A stretch of 24,710 nt of DNA. It comes from Seribacter sulfatis. Its GTDB lineage: Bacteria > Verrucomicrobiota > Verrucomicrobiia > Opitutales > Seribacteraceae. Made by a program: the position numbers and the translations under genes. The notes below the pieces were generated by a model. That model was not told the DNA's origin and did not search any database. It was given only the letters and a program-made list of their open reading frames with translations. The stretch is from positions 1 to 24,710 of the forward strand of contig NZ_CAXLMO010000118.1 of the NCBI RefSeq assembly GCF_964187635.1, written 5' to 3'. Positions within the stretch are counted from its first letter, which is position 1. Each line of letters begins with the position of its first letter. This document shows positions 7,725-16,908 of the stretch, one piece after another.

Positions 7725-10217
7725 ATGAAAGAAATTAAAAAAAATCATTCTTTTCGGGTTTTGATCCCTTTGTTTGTCTCCCAAACAATAGGAGCGTTTA
7801 ATGATAATGGAATGAAGGCAATGTTGCCTATTATGGCGGCCTTTCAATTTGGAAAGGCGAGTATGGACCAGACTAACCAAGTCGTTTCAATCCTATTAAT
7901 TCTTCCTTTTGTTGTCTTTGCCCCATGGGCAGGATGGGTCTCTGATCGCTTTTCAAAGAAGGATGTGGTCAGTCTAGCCCTGCTTTCACAAATATTGGGC
8001 TTAGGCGTACTTGCGGGTGGATTATATCTTGAAAATCTAACTATTGGACTGTGTGGCTTTTTTCTCCTCGCGGTTCAATCGGCTTTTTTCTCGCCTGGGA
8101 AAAAGGGAATATTAAAGGAATTAGTAGGCTCTGATCGATTGGGAATGGCAGTGGGTTGGATGGAAATGTTAACAATGGTGGGGATTCTCGGCGGTGCTTT
8201 CGTGGCCGCGAAGTACTTTGATTTATTAGTTCCCCATTATGGAGGGTGGGGTACTGGGTTAGTTTTATGTGTTGTTGCGATCGGCTTGGCACTCTTTTCC
8301 TGGATATTATTTATTCCCACTCCGAGGACAGAGGCACCCAGGGCTGGGTCTTTTCAACCGCGTGTGCTATGGAGTCATTGGGATGACCTGAGTTCCTTAT
8401 GGAAAAATCGTAAATTAAGGGCGGCCGCCTTGGGAGATGCCTGGTTTTGGTCAGTGGGGAGTTTTTTCTACCTCGTTTTAGTTAAATTATCAGGAGAAGT
8501 GATTGAGGGAGAGGTCGGCATGGGCACGCTTTATGGGTATTGGTTCTTACTTCTTGGGGTTGGAATAATGCTTGGTAGTTTATTGGTTGCTTATTTAAAC
8601 AGAGGACGAGTGGAGCTTGGTCTGACTCCAATTGGTGCATTTTTGCTACCCCTTGCCTTCATACTTTTATATTTCGTCGATCCATTTGATGTGCTTTTTG
8701 AATGGGGTTGTTTATTACTTGGATTTTCTGGTGCATTATTTTTTGTTCCGTTAAATGGTTTCTTACAGGATCAGGCTGGGGAGTCTGAACGAGGAAGGAT
8801 TTTAGCCGCATCGAATTTGTTAACTCAAATATCCAGCATTGGCTTAATTCTTTTCCATGCATTTCTCTCCAATTCACTGGGACTTTCAGCGAAAGAGGAA
8901 ATTTTGCTGATGAGTATTCCTGCTAGTATAATTGCAATGGTAACGATGAAAATATTGCTGGAAGATTTTTTCCGCGCTCTTTTCCACATGGGATTACGAA
9001 TTTTTTATCGAATCAAAATTGAGGGAATGGAAAATTTCCCGACCACGGGAGGAGTTTTACTAGTAAGTAATCATGTATCCTATGCAGATCCTGTATTTAT
9101 TGGTGCGGCATTTTCCCGAAAAATCAGATATCTTGCATACAGTGGTCTCGCCCACTCAAGGGTAATGCGTGGAGTATTTGCCCTTACTAATACCGTAACA
9201 GTTTCCCCCGACCGTTCATTAGAATCTATCAAGAGGTCCGTGGCCAAGCTCAAGAATGGAATGCCACTTTGTGTATTTGCGGAAGGTGGAATTTCTCGAA
9301 TGGGGACAATTTTTCCTTTCAAGAGGGGAGTGCTGTTACTTGCAAAACAGTCAGGGGTTCCCATTTTACCCGTTCACCTGGATGGGGTCTGGGGTTCAAT
9401 CTTTAGTATGGAACGGGGACAATTTTTCAGGAAGTGGCCCATTTCTTTTCCTTATCGAGTTTCGGTCCGAGTTGGAAAGTTAATTGATCCGAATCAGGCA
9501 GGTTCTGAGATTGTGAGATCGAGCGTTATGGATTTGGGAAGACTTTCCTTTACTGCCCGTTTGCCTACTCCAATAAAGGTTAAGGATTGCATCCAGCAAT
9601 CATTCCGTACTTCTCCTCAGGCAATATTCTTTTCTTTTAAGCATGGACATAATGTAACGCGGGGAGAGATTGCATCTTTCTTGAGGTCGGGAGAGAGTAT
9701 CAACTCGATTTCGTCTGAATGTCATAGTTACCTGAATGCAATGCGGGCAATTTTTCAATCGGAGGGAGGACCCCGAAAAATATGGGCTTCTTTTCTTCGT
9801 CTTCGCGAGATTCACTTATGGGATTTGGCAGGATTCAAATTTGCAATCGATTCCGACTTAAATCCCGAGTGGATCTTCTGGTCCGCATTTCTTGGTAATC
9901 GAGAGATTCTCTGGGGGTCACAATTTATTGAAGTCCATAACCCGAAGATGAAGAAGGGCAATTCTGTTCAATTAACTAACGGAATCAGTACGGAAAGAAA
10001 TGGTCTGGTCTCTATTAATTTTCGATCCGATGCGCAATTGCAAGGTGAAGTGGACGAACTGGAGAGTGGATATAAGGAAAAGACTTTTGGTCGGTTACTT
10101 CCAGGTTTAAGTTATCAACATGATCCGCATTTTGGTGTAATTGGAATAGATGGTGTACTGGACCCCATCAGTAATATTGAGGGGATCGATAAAGACGGAT
10201 TTTTGTATCCAAAATGA
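7725..10217 (+). CDS. MFS lysophospholipid transporter / PlsC acyltransferase fusion
   Basis: A large membrane protein of 830 residues from the ATG at 7725; an in-frame GTG at 7707 would add six. Numbering here is from 7707. Residues about 15-425 are an MFS transporter of the LplT type with many hydrophobic segments and an early GAFNDNGMK motif. Residues about 435-600 are a glycerophospholipid acyltransferase: catalytic NHVSYAD (His456-x4-Asp461), then FAEGGISR (526) and PVHLDG. Known LplT/Aas pairs flip lysophospholipid inward and re-acylate it, so a membrane phospholipid repair role is inferred. Full Aas fusions carry a roughly 500-residue acyl-ACP synthetase domain. Here only about 190 residues follow, ending in GRLLPG (795-800) and IDKDGFLYPK (827-836), which look like an adenylation-domain remnant. 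Confidence 0.88.
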   Translation: MKEIKKNHSFRVLIPLFVSQTIGAFNDNGMKAMLPIMAAFQFGKASMDQTNQVVSILLILPFVVFAPWAGWVSDRFSKKDVVSLALLSQILGLGVLAGGLYLENLTIGLCGFFLLAVQSAFFSPGKKGILKELVGSDRLGMAVGWMEMLTMVGILGGAFVAAKYFDLLVPHYGGWGTGLVLCVVAIGLALFSWILFIPTPRTEAPRAGSFQPRVLWSHWDDLSSLWKNRKLRAAALGDAWFWSVGSFFYLVLVKLSGEVIEGEVGMGTLYGYWFLLLGVGIMLGSLLVAYLNRGRVELGLTPIGAFLLPLAFILLYFVDPFDVLFEWGCLLLGFSGALFFVPLNGFLQDQAGESERGRILAASNLLTQISSIGLILFHAFLSNSLGLSAKEEILLMSIPASIIAMVTMKILLEDFFRALFHMGLRIFYRIKIEGMENFPTTGGVLLVSNHVSYADPVFIGAAFSRKIRYLAYSGLAHSRVMRGVFALTNTVTVSPDRSLESIKRSVAKLKNGMPLCVFAEGGISRMGTIFPFKRGVLLLAKQSGVPILPVHLDGVWGSIFSMERGQFFRKWPISFPYRVSVRVGKLIDPNQAGSEIVRSSVMDLGRLSFTARLPTPIKVKDCIQQSFRTSPQAIFFSFKHGHNVTRGEIASFLRSGESINSISSECHSYLNAMRAIFQSEGGPRKIWASFLRLREIHLWDLAGFKFAIDSDLNPEWIFWSAFLGNREILWGSQFIEVHNPKMKKGNSVQLTNGISTERNGLVSINFRSDAQLQGEVDELESGYKEKTFGRLLPGLSYQHDPHFGVIGIDGVLDPISNIEGIDKDGFLYPK

Positions 10218-10282
10218 AGATTTCAATGCTTTCCCTACTAATCTCTTTCTGATAGTAAACTTGTTCGCTTACCATTTCTGCT

Positions 10283-11275
10283 ATGTCTTCATTCCTACAA
10301 GAATCTACTCAATTTGCCAATGCCCTTGATCAATTACAGGGGAAATCAGTTCTAGTACTTGGACATCGACGCCCGGATGGTGATTGTATTGGCTCTCAAG
10401 TTGCATTGACCCGAGTATTGATTACCCTTGGAATTGATGCCAGGGCAGTAAATCAAGATCCTGTCCCTAGGACATTAATCAAGTTTGTGGGCGATACTCC
10501 TTTTTATTCACCTCAAGAGATAGCGGGAGACGACTTTGTAATTGTAACAGTAGATTGTGCTGACAAAAAGCGGGTAGGGGATGAATTATCCAAGCGATTT
10601 CCCCAAGTTTTCCTCAATGTGGACCATCATGTCTCCAATAATGATTATGCGGAAATCAACTTGGTTCTTTCGAATGCATCTGCAACCGGAGAAATTTTAG
10701 CCAAGTTTTTTCTAGATTGCGAATTTACGATTGATTCAACTACTGCGGATGGGCTTTACCTCGGAATTGCGACTGATACTGGTCAATTTTGTTACGGAGG
10801 AACAAATGCCTCGGTTTTTGAAGTTTGCCGGCGATTATGTGAGTATGGAGCCAGTCCTTCCTCGGTTGCCCATGAATTGTACGAGAGAGAAAAACCTGGT
10901 CGAATTCAATTACTACAGAAATTTTTAGCAAGTTTTAGGATGGAGTATAATGATCGAGTTTGTATTGGAATAATTCGTGATTCTTACTATGAAGAAACGG
11001 ACACACAAGCAGAAGATACCGAGGGCTTTGTAGATTATGCCCGTTCGATGGAGGGAGTCGAGATTGGGGTATTGATCGAGGAGCGAAATGAAAATATTAA
11101 GGGTAGCTTTCGGGCCAAAGATTCTCGTTATCGAGTGGATGTGTTAGCCAAGGAATTCAGTGGAGGGGGCCATGCTTGTGCCGCGGGATTTAATGTGGTG
11201 AAAAGTTTCGATGATTTCTACCCAGAATTGGTTAATGCAATTGGCAAGCACTTACTAAAAACAATCGAGAAATAA
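10283..11275 (+). CDS. nrnA: DHH-family bifunctional oligoribonuclease / pAp phosphatase
   Basis: A 330-residue cytosolic DHH/DHHA1 phosphoesterase. NrnA homologues degrade 2-5-nt RNAs and dephosphorylate 3'-phosphoadenosine-5'-phosphate; some act on cyclic-di-AMP products. Motifs in order are GHRRPDGDCIGS (27-38), the Asp of VTVDCAD (89-95), VDHHVSNND (113-121), and the C-terminal substrate-binding GGGHACAAG (294-302). It is followed by truB after 4 nt. The nrnA-truB-ribF order is common beside nusA-infB-rbfA, although those genes are not in the window. The ATG at 10283 has no Shine-Dalgarno, and 65 nt separate it from the preceding gene. Confidence 0.93.
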   Translation: MSSFLQESTQFANALDQLQGKSVLVLGHRRPDGDCIGSQVALTRVLITLGIDARAVNQDPVPRTLIKFVGDTPFYSPQEIAGDDFVIVTVDCADKKRVGDELSKRFPQVFLNVDHHVSNNDYAEINLVLSNASATGEILAKFFLDCEFTIDSTTADGLYLGIATDTGQFCYGGTNASVFEVCRRLCEYGASPSSVAHELYEREKPGRIQLLQKFLASFRMEYNDRVCIGIIRDSYYEETDTQAEDTEGFVDYARSMEGVEIGVLIEERNENIKGSFRAKDSRYRVDVLAKEFSGGGHACAAGFNVVKSFDDFYPELVNAIGKHLLKTIEK

Positions 11276-11279
11276 TTTT

Positions 11280-12008
11280 ATGAATGTACAGGAACCCATT
11301 TTTGAAGGAATTCTCTTGGTGGATAAACCAAGTGGAATCACATCTCACGATATTGTAGATCGTCTGCGTAAAAAGTTGAAGATGAAGAAGATAGGTCACG
11401 CTGGGACCTTGGATCCTCTTGCTACTGGACTCATGATAATGCTTATTGGAAAGGCCACAAAAGTGTCCCAGTTCCTTATTAGCTTGGACAAGAGTTATGA
11501 GGGAGAGTTTCTGCTTGGTGTGGAGACCGATAGTCAGGATGCAGACGGTGAAGTCGTACAAGAAAAGCCAATACCCTCGGAGGTTGACGAGGAGAGAATC
11601 AAGGAAGAAATGAAGTCTTTCCTCGGTGATCAATATCAAATTCCTCCTATGTTCTCGGCAAAGAAAATTGCCGGTGTACCACTTTATAAAATGGCTCGGA
11701 AGGGAAAAACTGTTGAGCGTGAACCTCGGTTTATACGAATTAGCGAATTGAATTTACACGAATGGGATTCTCCAAAGGGGAAGTTTGATTTGGCATGTAG
11801 TAAAGGAACTTATGTTCGTACGGTATTGCATGACTTGGGGCAAAAATTAGATTGCGGCGCTCATTTAACTGCTTTGCGAAGAACGAAGATAGATCAGTTT
11901 GAAATAGCGGGAGCAAAGACATTGGAAGAGATCGAACAAATGCAACTGGGCGAATTCCAATCCCTCTTGATTCCTATCCATCAGGCGGTTCCCTCTCACG
12001 TACTATAA
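11280..12008 (+). CDS. truB: tRNA pseudouridine(55) synthase
   Basis: TruB converts U55 in the T-loop of tRNAs to pseudouridine. The catalytic Asp45 is in GHAGTLDPLATG (39-50), preceded by LLVDKPSGITSHD (12-24). Downstream, IPPMFSAKKIAGVPLYKMAR and the CSKGTYVRTVLHDLG motif (about residues 176-190) are typical of the family. At 242 residues it is somewhat short and appears to lack a full C-terminal PUA extension, which is common outside enterobacteria. It lies 4 nt after nrnA and 4 nt before ribF, so it is one transcription unit with them. Confidence 0.96.
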   Translation: MNVQEPIFEGILLVDKPSGITSHDIVDRLRKKLKMKKIGHAGTLDPLATGLMIMLIGKATKVSQFLISLDKSYEGEFLLGVETDSQDADGEVVQEKPIPSEVDEERIKEEMKSFLGDQYQIPPMFSAKKIAGVPLYKMARKGKTVEREPRFIRISELNLHEWDSPKGKFDLACSKGTYVRTVLHDLGQKLDCGAHLTALRRTKIDQFEIAGAKTLEEIEQMQLGEFQSLLIPIHQAVPSHVL

Positions 12009-12012
12009 TTGG

Positions 12013-12966
12013 GTGGAGGTATTTACCTCAATTGAAGAACTGGGTCGGAGTACCGATCGCCCAATCTACCTTGCTTTGGGTATGTTTGACGGGGTGCATC
12101 GTGGGCATCTTGCTGTCCTTAAAAAAGCACAGGAAATTGCGAACGAGAAGGAGGGGGTGGCAGTGGCATTTACCTTTCCTGAGCATCCTGCTTCTTTTCT
12201 TCGACCTGATCAAACTCCACGCTTGATCATGAATAAAGAGGAGAAAGCAATGCGTTTATTGGAACGGGGTATGTCGGGTGTGGTTCTTCGAACATTTGAT
12301 CGTGAATTTGCCAGTGTTGAGGCAAGGCATTTTCTTTCATTCCTTCTTGCCCGTATTCGTAGTCTGAAAGGATTATGTGTAGGACAGAACTTTCGTTTTG
12401 GAAGGGGAAGGAAAGGGGATGATTTATGCCTGCAAGAATATGGTGATGAGGTCGGATTATCGGTCGATGTGGTTCAATCAGAATTATTTTCCAACTCCCC
12501 GGTTAGTAGTTCCCGAATTCGAGAGGCATTGAAGTTTGGCCAAATTGAAGAGGTCAATGAAATGCTTGGTTGGATCTACACCATCTCTGGAGAGGTGCTT
12601 CCTGGGAAAGGAATGGGTAAGGAATTCGGTTTTCCTACAATCAATATACCATGGATTCCCCAGGCTCGTCCTGCTTATGGGGTGTATGTGGGAATGGTGC
12701 ATGATGATTCAGGTGAGAGGAATGCAAAATATGCGATTGCAAACTATGGACTAAGGCCAACGGTAGAGGAAGGGGCAACTCAACCTCTTCTTGAGGTCCA
12801 TGTACTCGATTCGATTGAGGACGGATTTGGAAATGTGGGACAAAAACTTTCGATGACATTACAATCTTTTTTGCGTCCAGAGAATAAATTTGATTCTTTG
12901 GATAGTTTGAAGAGTCAAATTAAAGAAGATCTTCTAAGGGCAGAGAAAATGCGCCAGAAGGCTTAA
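12013..12966 (+). CDS. ribF: Bifunctional riboflavin kinase / FAD synthetase
   Basis: A 317-residue enzyme making FMN and then FAD from riboflavin. The N-terminal adenylyltransferase domain has GMFDGVHRGH (23-32) and the SSSRIREAL motif (about 165-173). The C-terminal kinase domain begins near 185, with GKGMGKEFGFPTINI (about 200-214) and PAYGVYVG. The start must be the GTG at 12013, since the next Met is already inside the nucleotide-binding motif. The gene ends in a TTAA whose reverse strand is the mutM stop codon, so the two convergent genes overlap by 4 bp with no room for a terminator. Confidence 0.95.
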   Translation: MEVFTSIEELGRSTDRPIYLALGMFDGVHRGHLAVLKKAQEIANEKEGVAVAFTFPEHPASFLRPDQTPRLIMNKEEKAMRLLERGMSGVVLRTFDREFASVEARHFLSFLLARIRSLKGLCVGQNFRFGRGRKGDDLCLQEYGDEVGLSVDVVQSELFSNSPVSSSRIREALKFGQIEEVNEMLGWIYTISGEVLPGKGMGKEFGFPTINIPWIPQARPAYGVYVGMVHDDSGERNAKYAIANYGLRPTVEEGATQPLLEVHVLDSIEDGFGNVGQKLSMTLQSFLRPENKFDSLDSLKSQIKEDLLRAEKMRQKA

Positions 12967-13763
12967 CTTTTCTTTTGCAGTGCAGGGCACCAACAGGTCG
13001 TTCTGCCGCCAATTTGTTCTCGAATTAACAAGGATTTAGTTTGCGGGCAAATTTGTCCATTTTTCCATCTCGAATGGAAAAGCCAGTCTTTAGGTGGATC
13101 TCCGCCGTGTTGTCCAACGGAATTTATTGCCCCCTTTACAACAAATATGATTTTTTCAAATAATCTAACTTGTTCTATTTTCGATATTTGGGATCCAAGC
13201 TGAGCAGGATGGATTTTGGATCGCCAAAGAACTTCGTCCGCCATCCAGTTTCCCATTCCGGGAAAGTATCGTTGGTCGAGTAGTAGAGCTTTTAGGGGGC
13301 GTCGGGAATGTCTTTTTAATGCCCCGGAGAGGATGTCACTATTAAATTCCTTCCGAAGCATACTGATGGGCAGATCACTCCACCAATGAGGTGGATCATT
13401 CCCTTCTCCAAGTCGGATTCGACCAAACTGTCGAGGATCGCGAAATGCGAGTGTTTGATTGGTTTGTCTTACGAGGAGAGCATCGTGCTTCTGAGCCTTA
13501 TAATGTGGAGGTTCACTAAAAAGGTTTCCAGTCATTCCCAGGTGAATTCCGAGCCAGTTATTGTTAGAAAATGAAAAAAGCATTTGTTTTCCATGGGTAT
13601 CGGAGGCAGATAAAATTGATCCCGTAATTTTCTTTTGTAATTGGGAACGATCTAAATCACGATAGACTCGAGAAGTTGGGTGAGCGGTAACTTCTTTTAC
13701 TTTATGCCCTATTCCAACTGTCCATTGACTGCAGGCATAAGCAACTTCAGCAAGTTCTGGCAT
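12963..13763 (-). CDS. mutM: Formamidopyrimidine-DNA glycosylase (Fpg/MutM) with degenerate zinc finger
   Basis: A 266-residue base-excision repair glycosylase/AP lyase for 8-oxoguanine and formamidopyrimidines. The catalytic N-terminus PELAEV keeps Pro2 and Glu3 (most relatives read PELPEV). The beta-hairpin Lys in THGKQMLF, the HLGMTG intercalating Met and the DPRQFGR Arg are present, and the helix-two-turn-helix is FPGMGNWMADEVLWRSKIHP. The C-terminal finger is altered: the usual C-x2-C...C-x2-C reads CPQT...CWCPAL, so the second and fourth zinc ligands are Thr and Leu, while the DNA-contacting Arg of GGRTT is kept. Activity is plausible because zinc-less Fpg/Nei relatives exist. It is the last gene of the minus-strand men operon, 17 nt after menD. 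Confidence 0.92.
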   Translation of the reverse strand: MPELAEVAYACSQWTVGIGHKVKEVTAHPTSRVYRDLDRSQLQKKITGSILSASDTHGKQMLFSFSNNNWLGIHLGMTGNLFSEPPHYKAQKHDALLVRQTNQTLAFRDPRQFGRIRLGEGNDPPHWWSDLPISMLRKEFNSDILSGALKRHSRRPLKALLLDQRYFPGMGNWMADEVLWRSKIHPAQLGSQISKIEQVRLFEKIIFVVKGAINSVGQHGGDPPKDWLFHSRWKNGQICPQTKSLLIREQIGGRTTCWCPALQKKS

Positions 13764-13780
13764 GTTTTAAGTTAAACCTT

Positions 13781-15472
13781 CTAGGTTGATGGATCTAATG
13801 CAAGTAATCGTTTTCGAGTTTCTCTGTCTTTTTTACGATCAGTTTTGATCTCAATTACCCGTATTCCAGATTGAATTGGGATTTGGATCAGGTTGATAAT
13901 TTCATCCCAACTTTGTGATCGGATAAATTCAATTCCATGTGCTTGGCAAAGTTTCGAAAAGTCACAGTCCTGAGGGGTAGCAAAGCATTTTTCAAACTCC
14001 GGTTGATTGGCAATTGGAAGGTGTTCAAATATTCCACCTCCTTGGTTGTTGATTAGAAAAATAGTCAGATTTCCAACGAGTTGATTTTGGAATAGTAGGG
14101 CATTGGAATCATGAAGGAAAGCGAGTTCTCCCGTAAGTAAGAATGTTGGTTTATCTGCTTTGTGGGCCAGTCCTAAGGCAGTTCCCAATGTTCCATCAAT
14201 TCCATTTACTCCTCGATTTCCGAATATTTTTCGATCTTTATCACTACCGGACCAAAACCATTCAATGTCTCGGATAGGCATGCTATTTGCCACCTGAAGG
14301 ATAGAGCCTGGTGGCAGGTATTGAGAAAGGATGTGCGATAATTTTCCCTCGAAAAAAGGAAGTCTTTCTGAAAAAGCTACATTCAGTTTTTCCTCCACTC
14401 TTTTTTCTGAACTTTGCCAGGACTCGACCCATCCCTCTTCGCAGTTCGGTAGGTGAACCGAGGAGAGGTTGGGGAATTGAATTGAGAACGATTGGCTTGG
14501 ACTCGCAAGCGGATCAACTGAGATTCCTCTTGGTTCAATTATAATTCGCCTGGCACCGGATTGATCTACCCAGTTTCGTAACGTCTTGGACGTGGGGAGT
14601 GGACCCAAGACAATAATGAGATCCGGCCGGTTTTCTTTGATAAATGTGGAATCTCGGAGAAGGTTTTCGTAACGAAGAATTCTTCCAGGCAATGGTGTTT
14701 CCCGAAGCGGAGAGAGAGAATCACACAATACTGGAACTGGATATTTACTAAGCCAATCGTCAATAACTGAAACAGGAGCAAATTGACCCGCTACGATGAG
14801 TGGGCGCGAAAAATTTTTAACTGCTTGGTTAATCTTGCTAACTTCTTCACCTGCGTTGGGTACTGGAATTTTACTTTTTGGGAGAGGTGAAAGTGAATAT
14901 GCGGGTGGTGACTGAGTGGGTATAAATGGTTCGCGAAAGGGGAAGTTGAGATGAACTGGACCCGGGTTTAGAGCAGTACTTTGGGAGTATGCATGGGCTA
15001 ATGTACTTTGTAAGGAATGGAAGGAGGAAGGTTCAAGTGTGGGGTGGGGGATTTGATAAAATCCCCGCACGAACGACCCAAATAATTCTCTTTGGTTGAT
15101 CGTTTGTCCGGAAGCACAGTTCTGAAGTTCGTCTGGACGGTCCGCGGAGAGCAAAAGTAGAGGTATACCAGAATGTGAGGCCTCTGCTATCGCTGGGAAC
15201 CAATGGGTAACTGCTGAACCTGAGGTGCACAGTAGAACGGAGGGTTGTTTTGTACGTTGACTGAATCCAAGTGCTAAAAATGCGGCAGTTCTTTCATCGA
15301 GTACTGGGATACAGGAAATGTATTGATGTCGTTCGAGTCCTAATATCAGTGGGGTGGAGCGAGAACCCGGTGAGAAAAAAACTTGGGTAATACCGAGTTC
15401 GTGTAGAGTGTGAGCAACAATTTCACCCCATATGAAATTGGCTTGTGCGGTGGACTCGGAATTATGATTCAT
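13781..15472 (-). CDS. menD: SEPHCHC synthase (menaquinone biosynthesis, ThDP-dependent)
   Basis: MenD decarboxylates 2-oxoglutarate and adds it to isochorismate to give 2-succinyl-5-enolpyruvyl-6-hydroxy-3-cyclohexene-1-carboxylate, the first committed step of classical menaquinone synthesis. The N-terminal VFFSPGSRSTPL (about 31-42) and TSGSAVTHWFPAIAEA follow the family. The ThDP/Mg-binding region includes GNRGVNGIDGTLGTALG and NNQGGGIFEHLPI. The length of 563 residues is normal. The start ATG overlaps the menF stop as ATGA (15472-15469), indicating translational coupling. menB, menC, menE and menH are not in the window. Confidence 0.96.
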   Translation of the reverse strand: MNHNSESTAQANFIWGEIVAHTLHELGITQVFFSPGSRSTPLILGLERHQYISCIPVLDERTAAFLALGFSQRTKQPSVLLCTSGSAVTHWFPAIAEASHSGIPLLLLSADRPDELQNCASGQTINQRELFGSFVRGFYQIPHPTLEPSSFHSLQSTLAHAYSQSTALNPGPVHLNFPFREPFIPTQSPPAYSLSPLPKSKIPVPNAGEEVSKINQAVKNFSRPLIVAGQFAPVSVIDDWLSKYPVPVLCDSLSPLRETPLPGRILRYENLLRDSTFIKENRPDLIIVLGPLPTSKTLRNWVDQSGARRIIIEPRGISVDPLASPSQSFSIQFPNLSSVHLPNCEEGWVESWQSSEKRVEEKLNVAFSERLPFFEGKLSHILSQYLPPGSILQVANSMPIRDIEWFWSGSDKDRKIFGNRGVNGIDGTLGTALGLAHKADKPTFLLTGELAFLHDSNALLFQNQLVGNLTIFLINNQGGGIFEHLPIANQPEFEKCFATPQDCDFSKLCQAHGIEFIRSQSWDEIINLIQIPIQSGIRVIEIKTDRKKDRETRKRLLALDPST

Positions 15473-16908
15473 TCATTGGGAAGAGTAGTTCTTCCCGTAA
15501 TAACTTCAAGCATGGCCTCAAATTTCCAATCGGTCTCTGCCTTTTCATTCGAGGGAATTGAGCCCTCTACAATACCGGCTCCCGCATAGAGAGTTAATGA
15601 ACCCGGGTTAATTTTTCCGCATCGAATGGGGACAATGAATTCGCCACGACCACGGGCATCAAACCAACCCGCTATCCCGGAGTACCATCCCCGTGAAAAT
15701 CCCTCTAGTTCGTTCACCATGGGGAGTGCCTGTTCCCGTGGAGAACCTCCCATTGCAGGAGTAGGGTGTAGTGCGGCAAGCGCGTCAAAGGGGTGAATAC
15801 CTTCAGCCAATGTTGCCCGCAGTGGAGTGCGTACATGTTGCAAGTTGGCTAATCGAAGTAGGCGAGGGAGGCCTTCTTTGCATTGAGTGATCCCAGTTGA
15901 TTTAAGTCTTCGTAAAATGGAATCAATTACAAGCCTGTGTTCTCGGACTTCTTTATTTCGTCCAAGTAAAGTTTTACCCAGATGAGCATCTTTACCTGCA
16001 GATGGACCTCTGGGGGCAGTACCGGCAACTGCTTCTGTCTCGAGAGATGTGCCTGAAACCCGGGAAAGAATTTCGGGTGTCGAGCCAATGAACATTCCTT
16101 CATCTGGAGTAGACATACAAAATGTATAGCAGTCGGGGAATTTATTTCTTAAATCATGAGCGATCGAAAAAACCGCAAGTTCCTGCTTCGTTCGGTAAGT
16201 AAGTTTTCGAGCCAAAACAATTTTTGAAATTTTACCATCTCTGATCGCTTGAAGTGCTTGGCCAACCGATTCCTCATAATCAGAACTTTCCTTTGGTCGG
16301 TCTAATTGAACTTTCTTAAAGGTCTGGCGTATCGGGCCACGATCGTGTAATTCGTTAAATCTTTGCAGAGTTCCAAAGACATCCTCGGCTAGAGTATGGG
16401 GAGATGAGGAAGAGGAAATTTTACTGTTTACTATGATGTAGTGAGTTCCCCCTTTCCTGAGAACTTGCCAGTGGGGTAAAAATATTTGAAGTGCAGGCAG
16501 GTCGGGATCCGAGGGGTTATTTTCGAAGGTGGCGTTTAGGAAAAGTGTCGGGCCAGTTCCGGCGACTTGATTATCACCAGCTGTATGAATTTGACTGAGG
16601 AAGTTTTCGGACCAGATTTTGGCTTCTTGAAATCGCTGGCTTCCATTAAAAGTACCTCTTTCTATAGGGTCTCCGCAGGCAACGGAAAATTCATCATTTG
16701 GTTTTTCGAGGTAATAAATGGATTTTTTATTTGTATGGATCTGCTCGAGCACAGCAAGGGGATCACAGTAACTAGTCTCGAAAGTAATTGATGAATATAC
16801 TAGACCACCTTTCCTTTTTGCCTCGTCGATACAATGAGCAAAAAAGGGTTGAAGGTCAGTCTGTTGATCGCAGATCATTGGGGCGGGACTGGAAAACGAG
16901 CTATTCAT
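15469..16908 (-). CDS. menF: Isochorismate synthase
   Basis: A 479-residue chorismate-binding enzyme converting chorismate to isochorismate, the substrate of MenD. Conserved elements of the C-terminal chorismate-binding fold are KIVLARKLTYRT, MFIGSTPEILSRV, TEAVAGTAPRG, LHPTPAMGGSPRE, SRGWYSGIAGW and the final GAGIVEGSIPSNEKAETDWK. The MenF/EntC/PchA branch is chosen over anthranilate or aminodeoxychorismate synthase because of the direct coupling to menD. The 5' end overlaps yidD by 8 nt. Confidence 0.93.
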   Translation of the reverse strand: MNSSFSSPAPMICDQQTDLQPFFAHCIDEAKRKGGLVYSSITFETSYCDPLAVLEQIHTNKKSIYYLEKPNDEFSVACGDPIERGTFNGSQRFQEAKIWSENFLSQIHTAGDNQVAGTGPTLFLNATFENNPSDPDLPALQIFLPHWQVLRKGGTHYIIVNSKISSSSSPHTLAEDVFGTLQRFNELHDRGPIRQTFKKVQLDRPKESSDYEESVGQALQAIRDGKISKIVLARKLTYRTKQELAVFSIAHDLRNKFPDCYTFCMSTPDEGMFIGSTPEILSRVSGTSLETEAVAGTAPRGPSAGKDAHLGKTLLGRNKEVREHRLVIDSILRRLKSTGITQCKEGLPRLLRLANLQHVRTPLRATLAEGIHPFDALAALHPTPAMGGSPREQALPMVNELEGFSRGWYSGIAGWFDARGRGEFIVPIRCGKINPGSLTLYAGAGIVEGSIPSNEKAETDWKFEAMLEVITGRTTLPNE

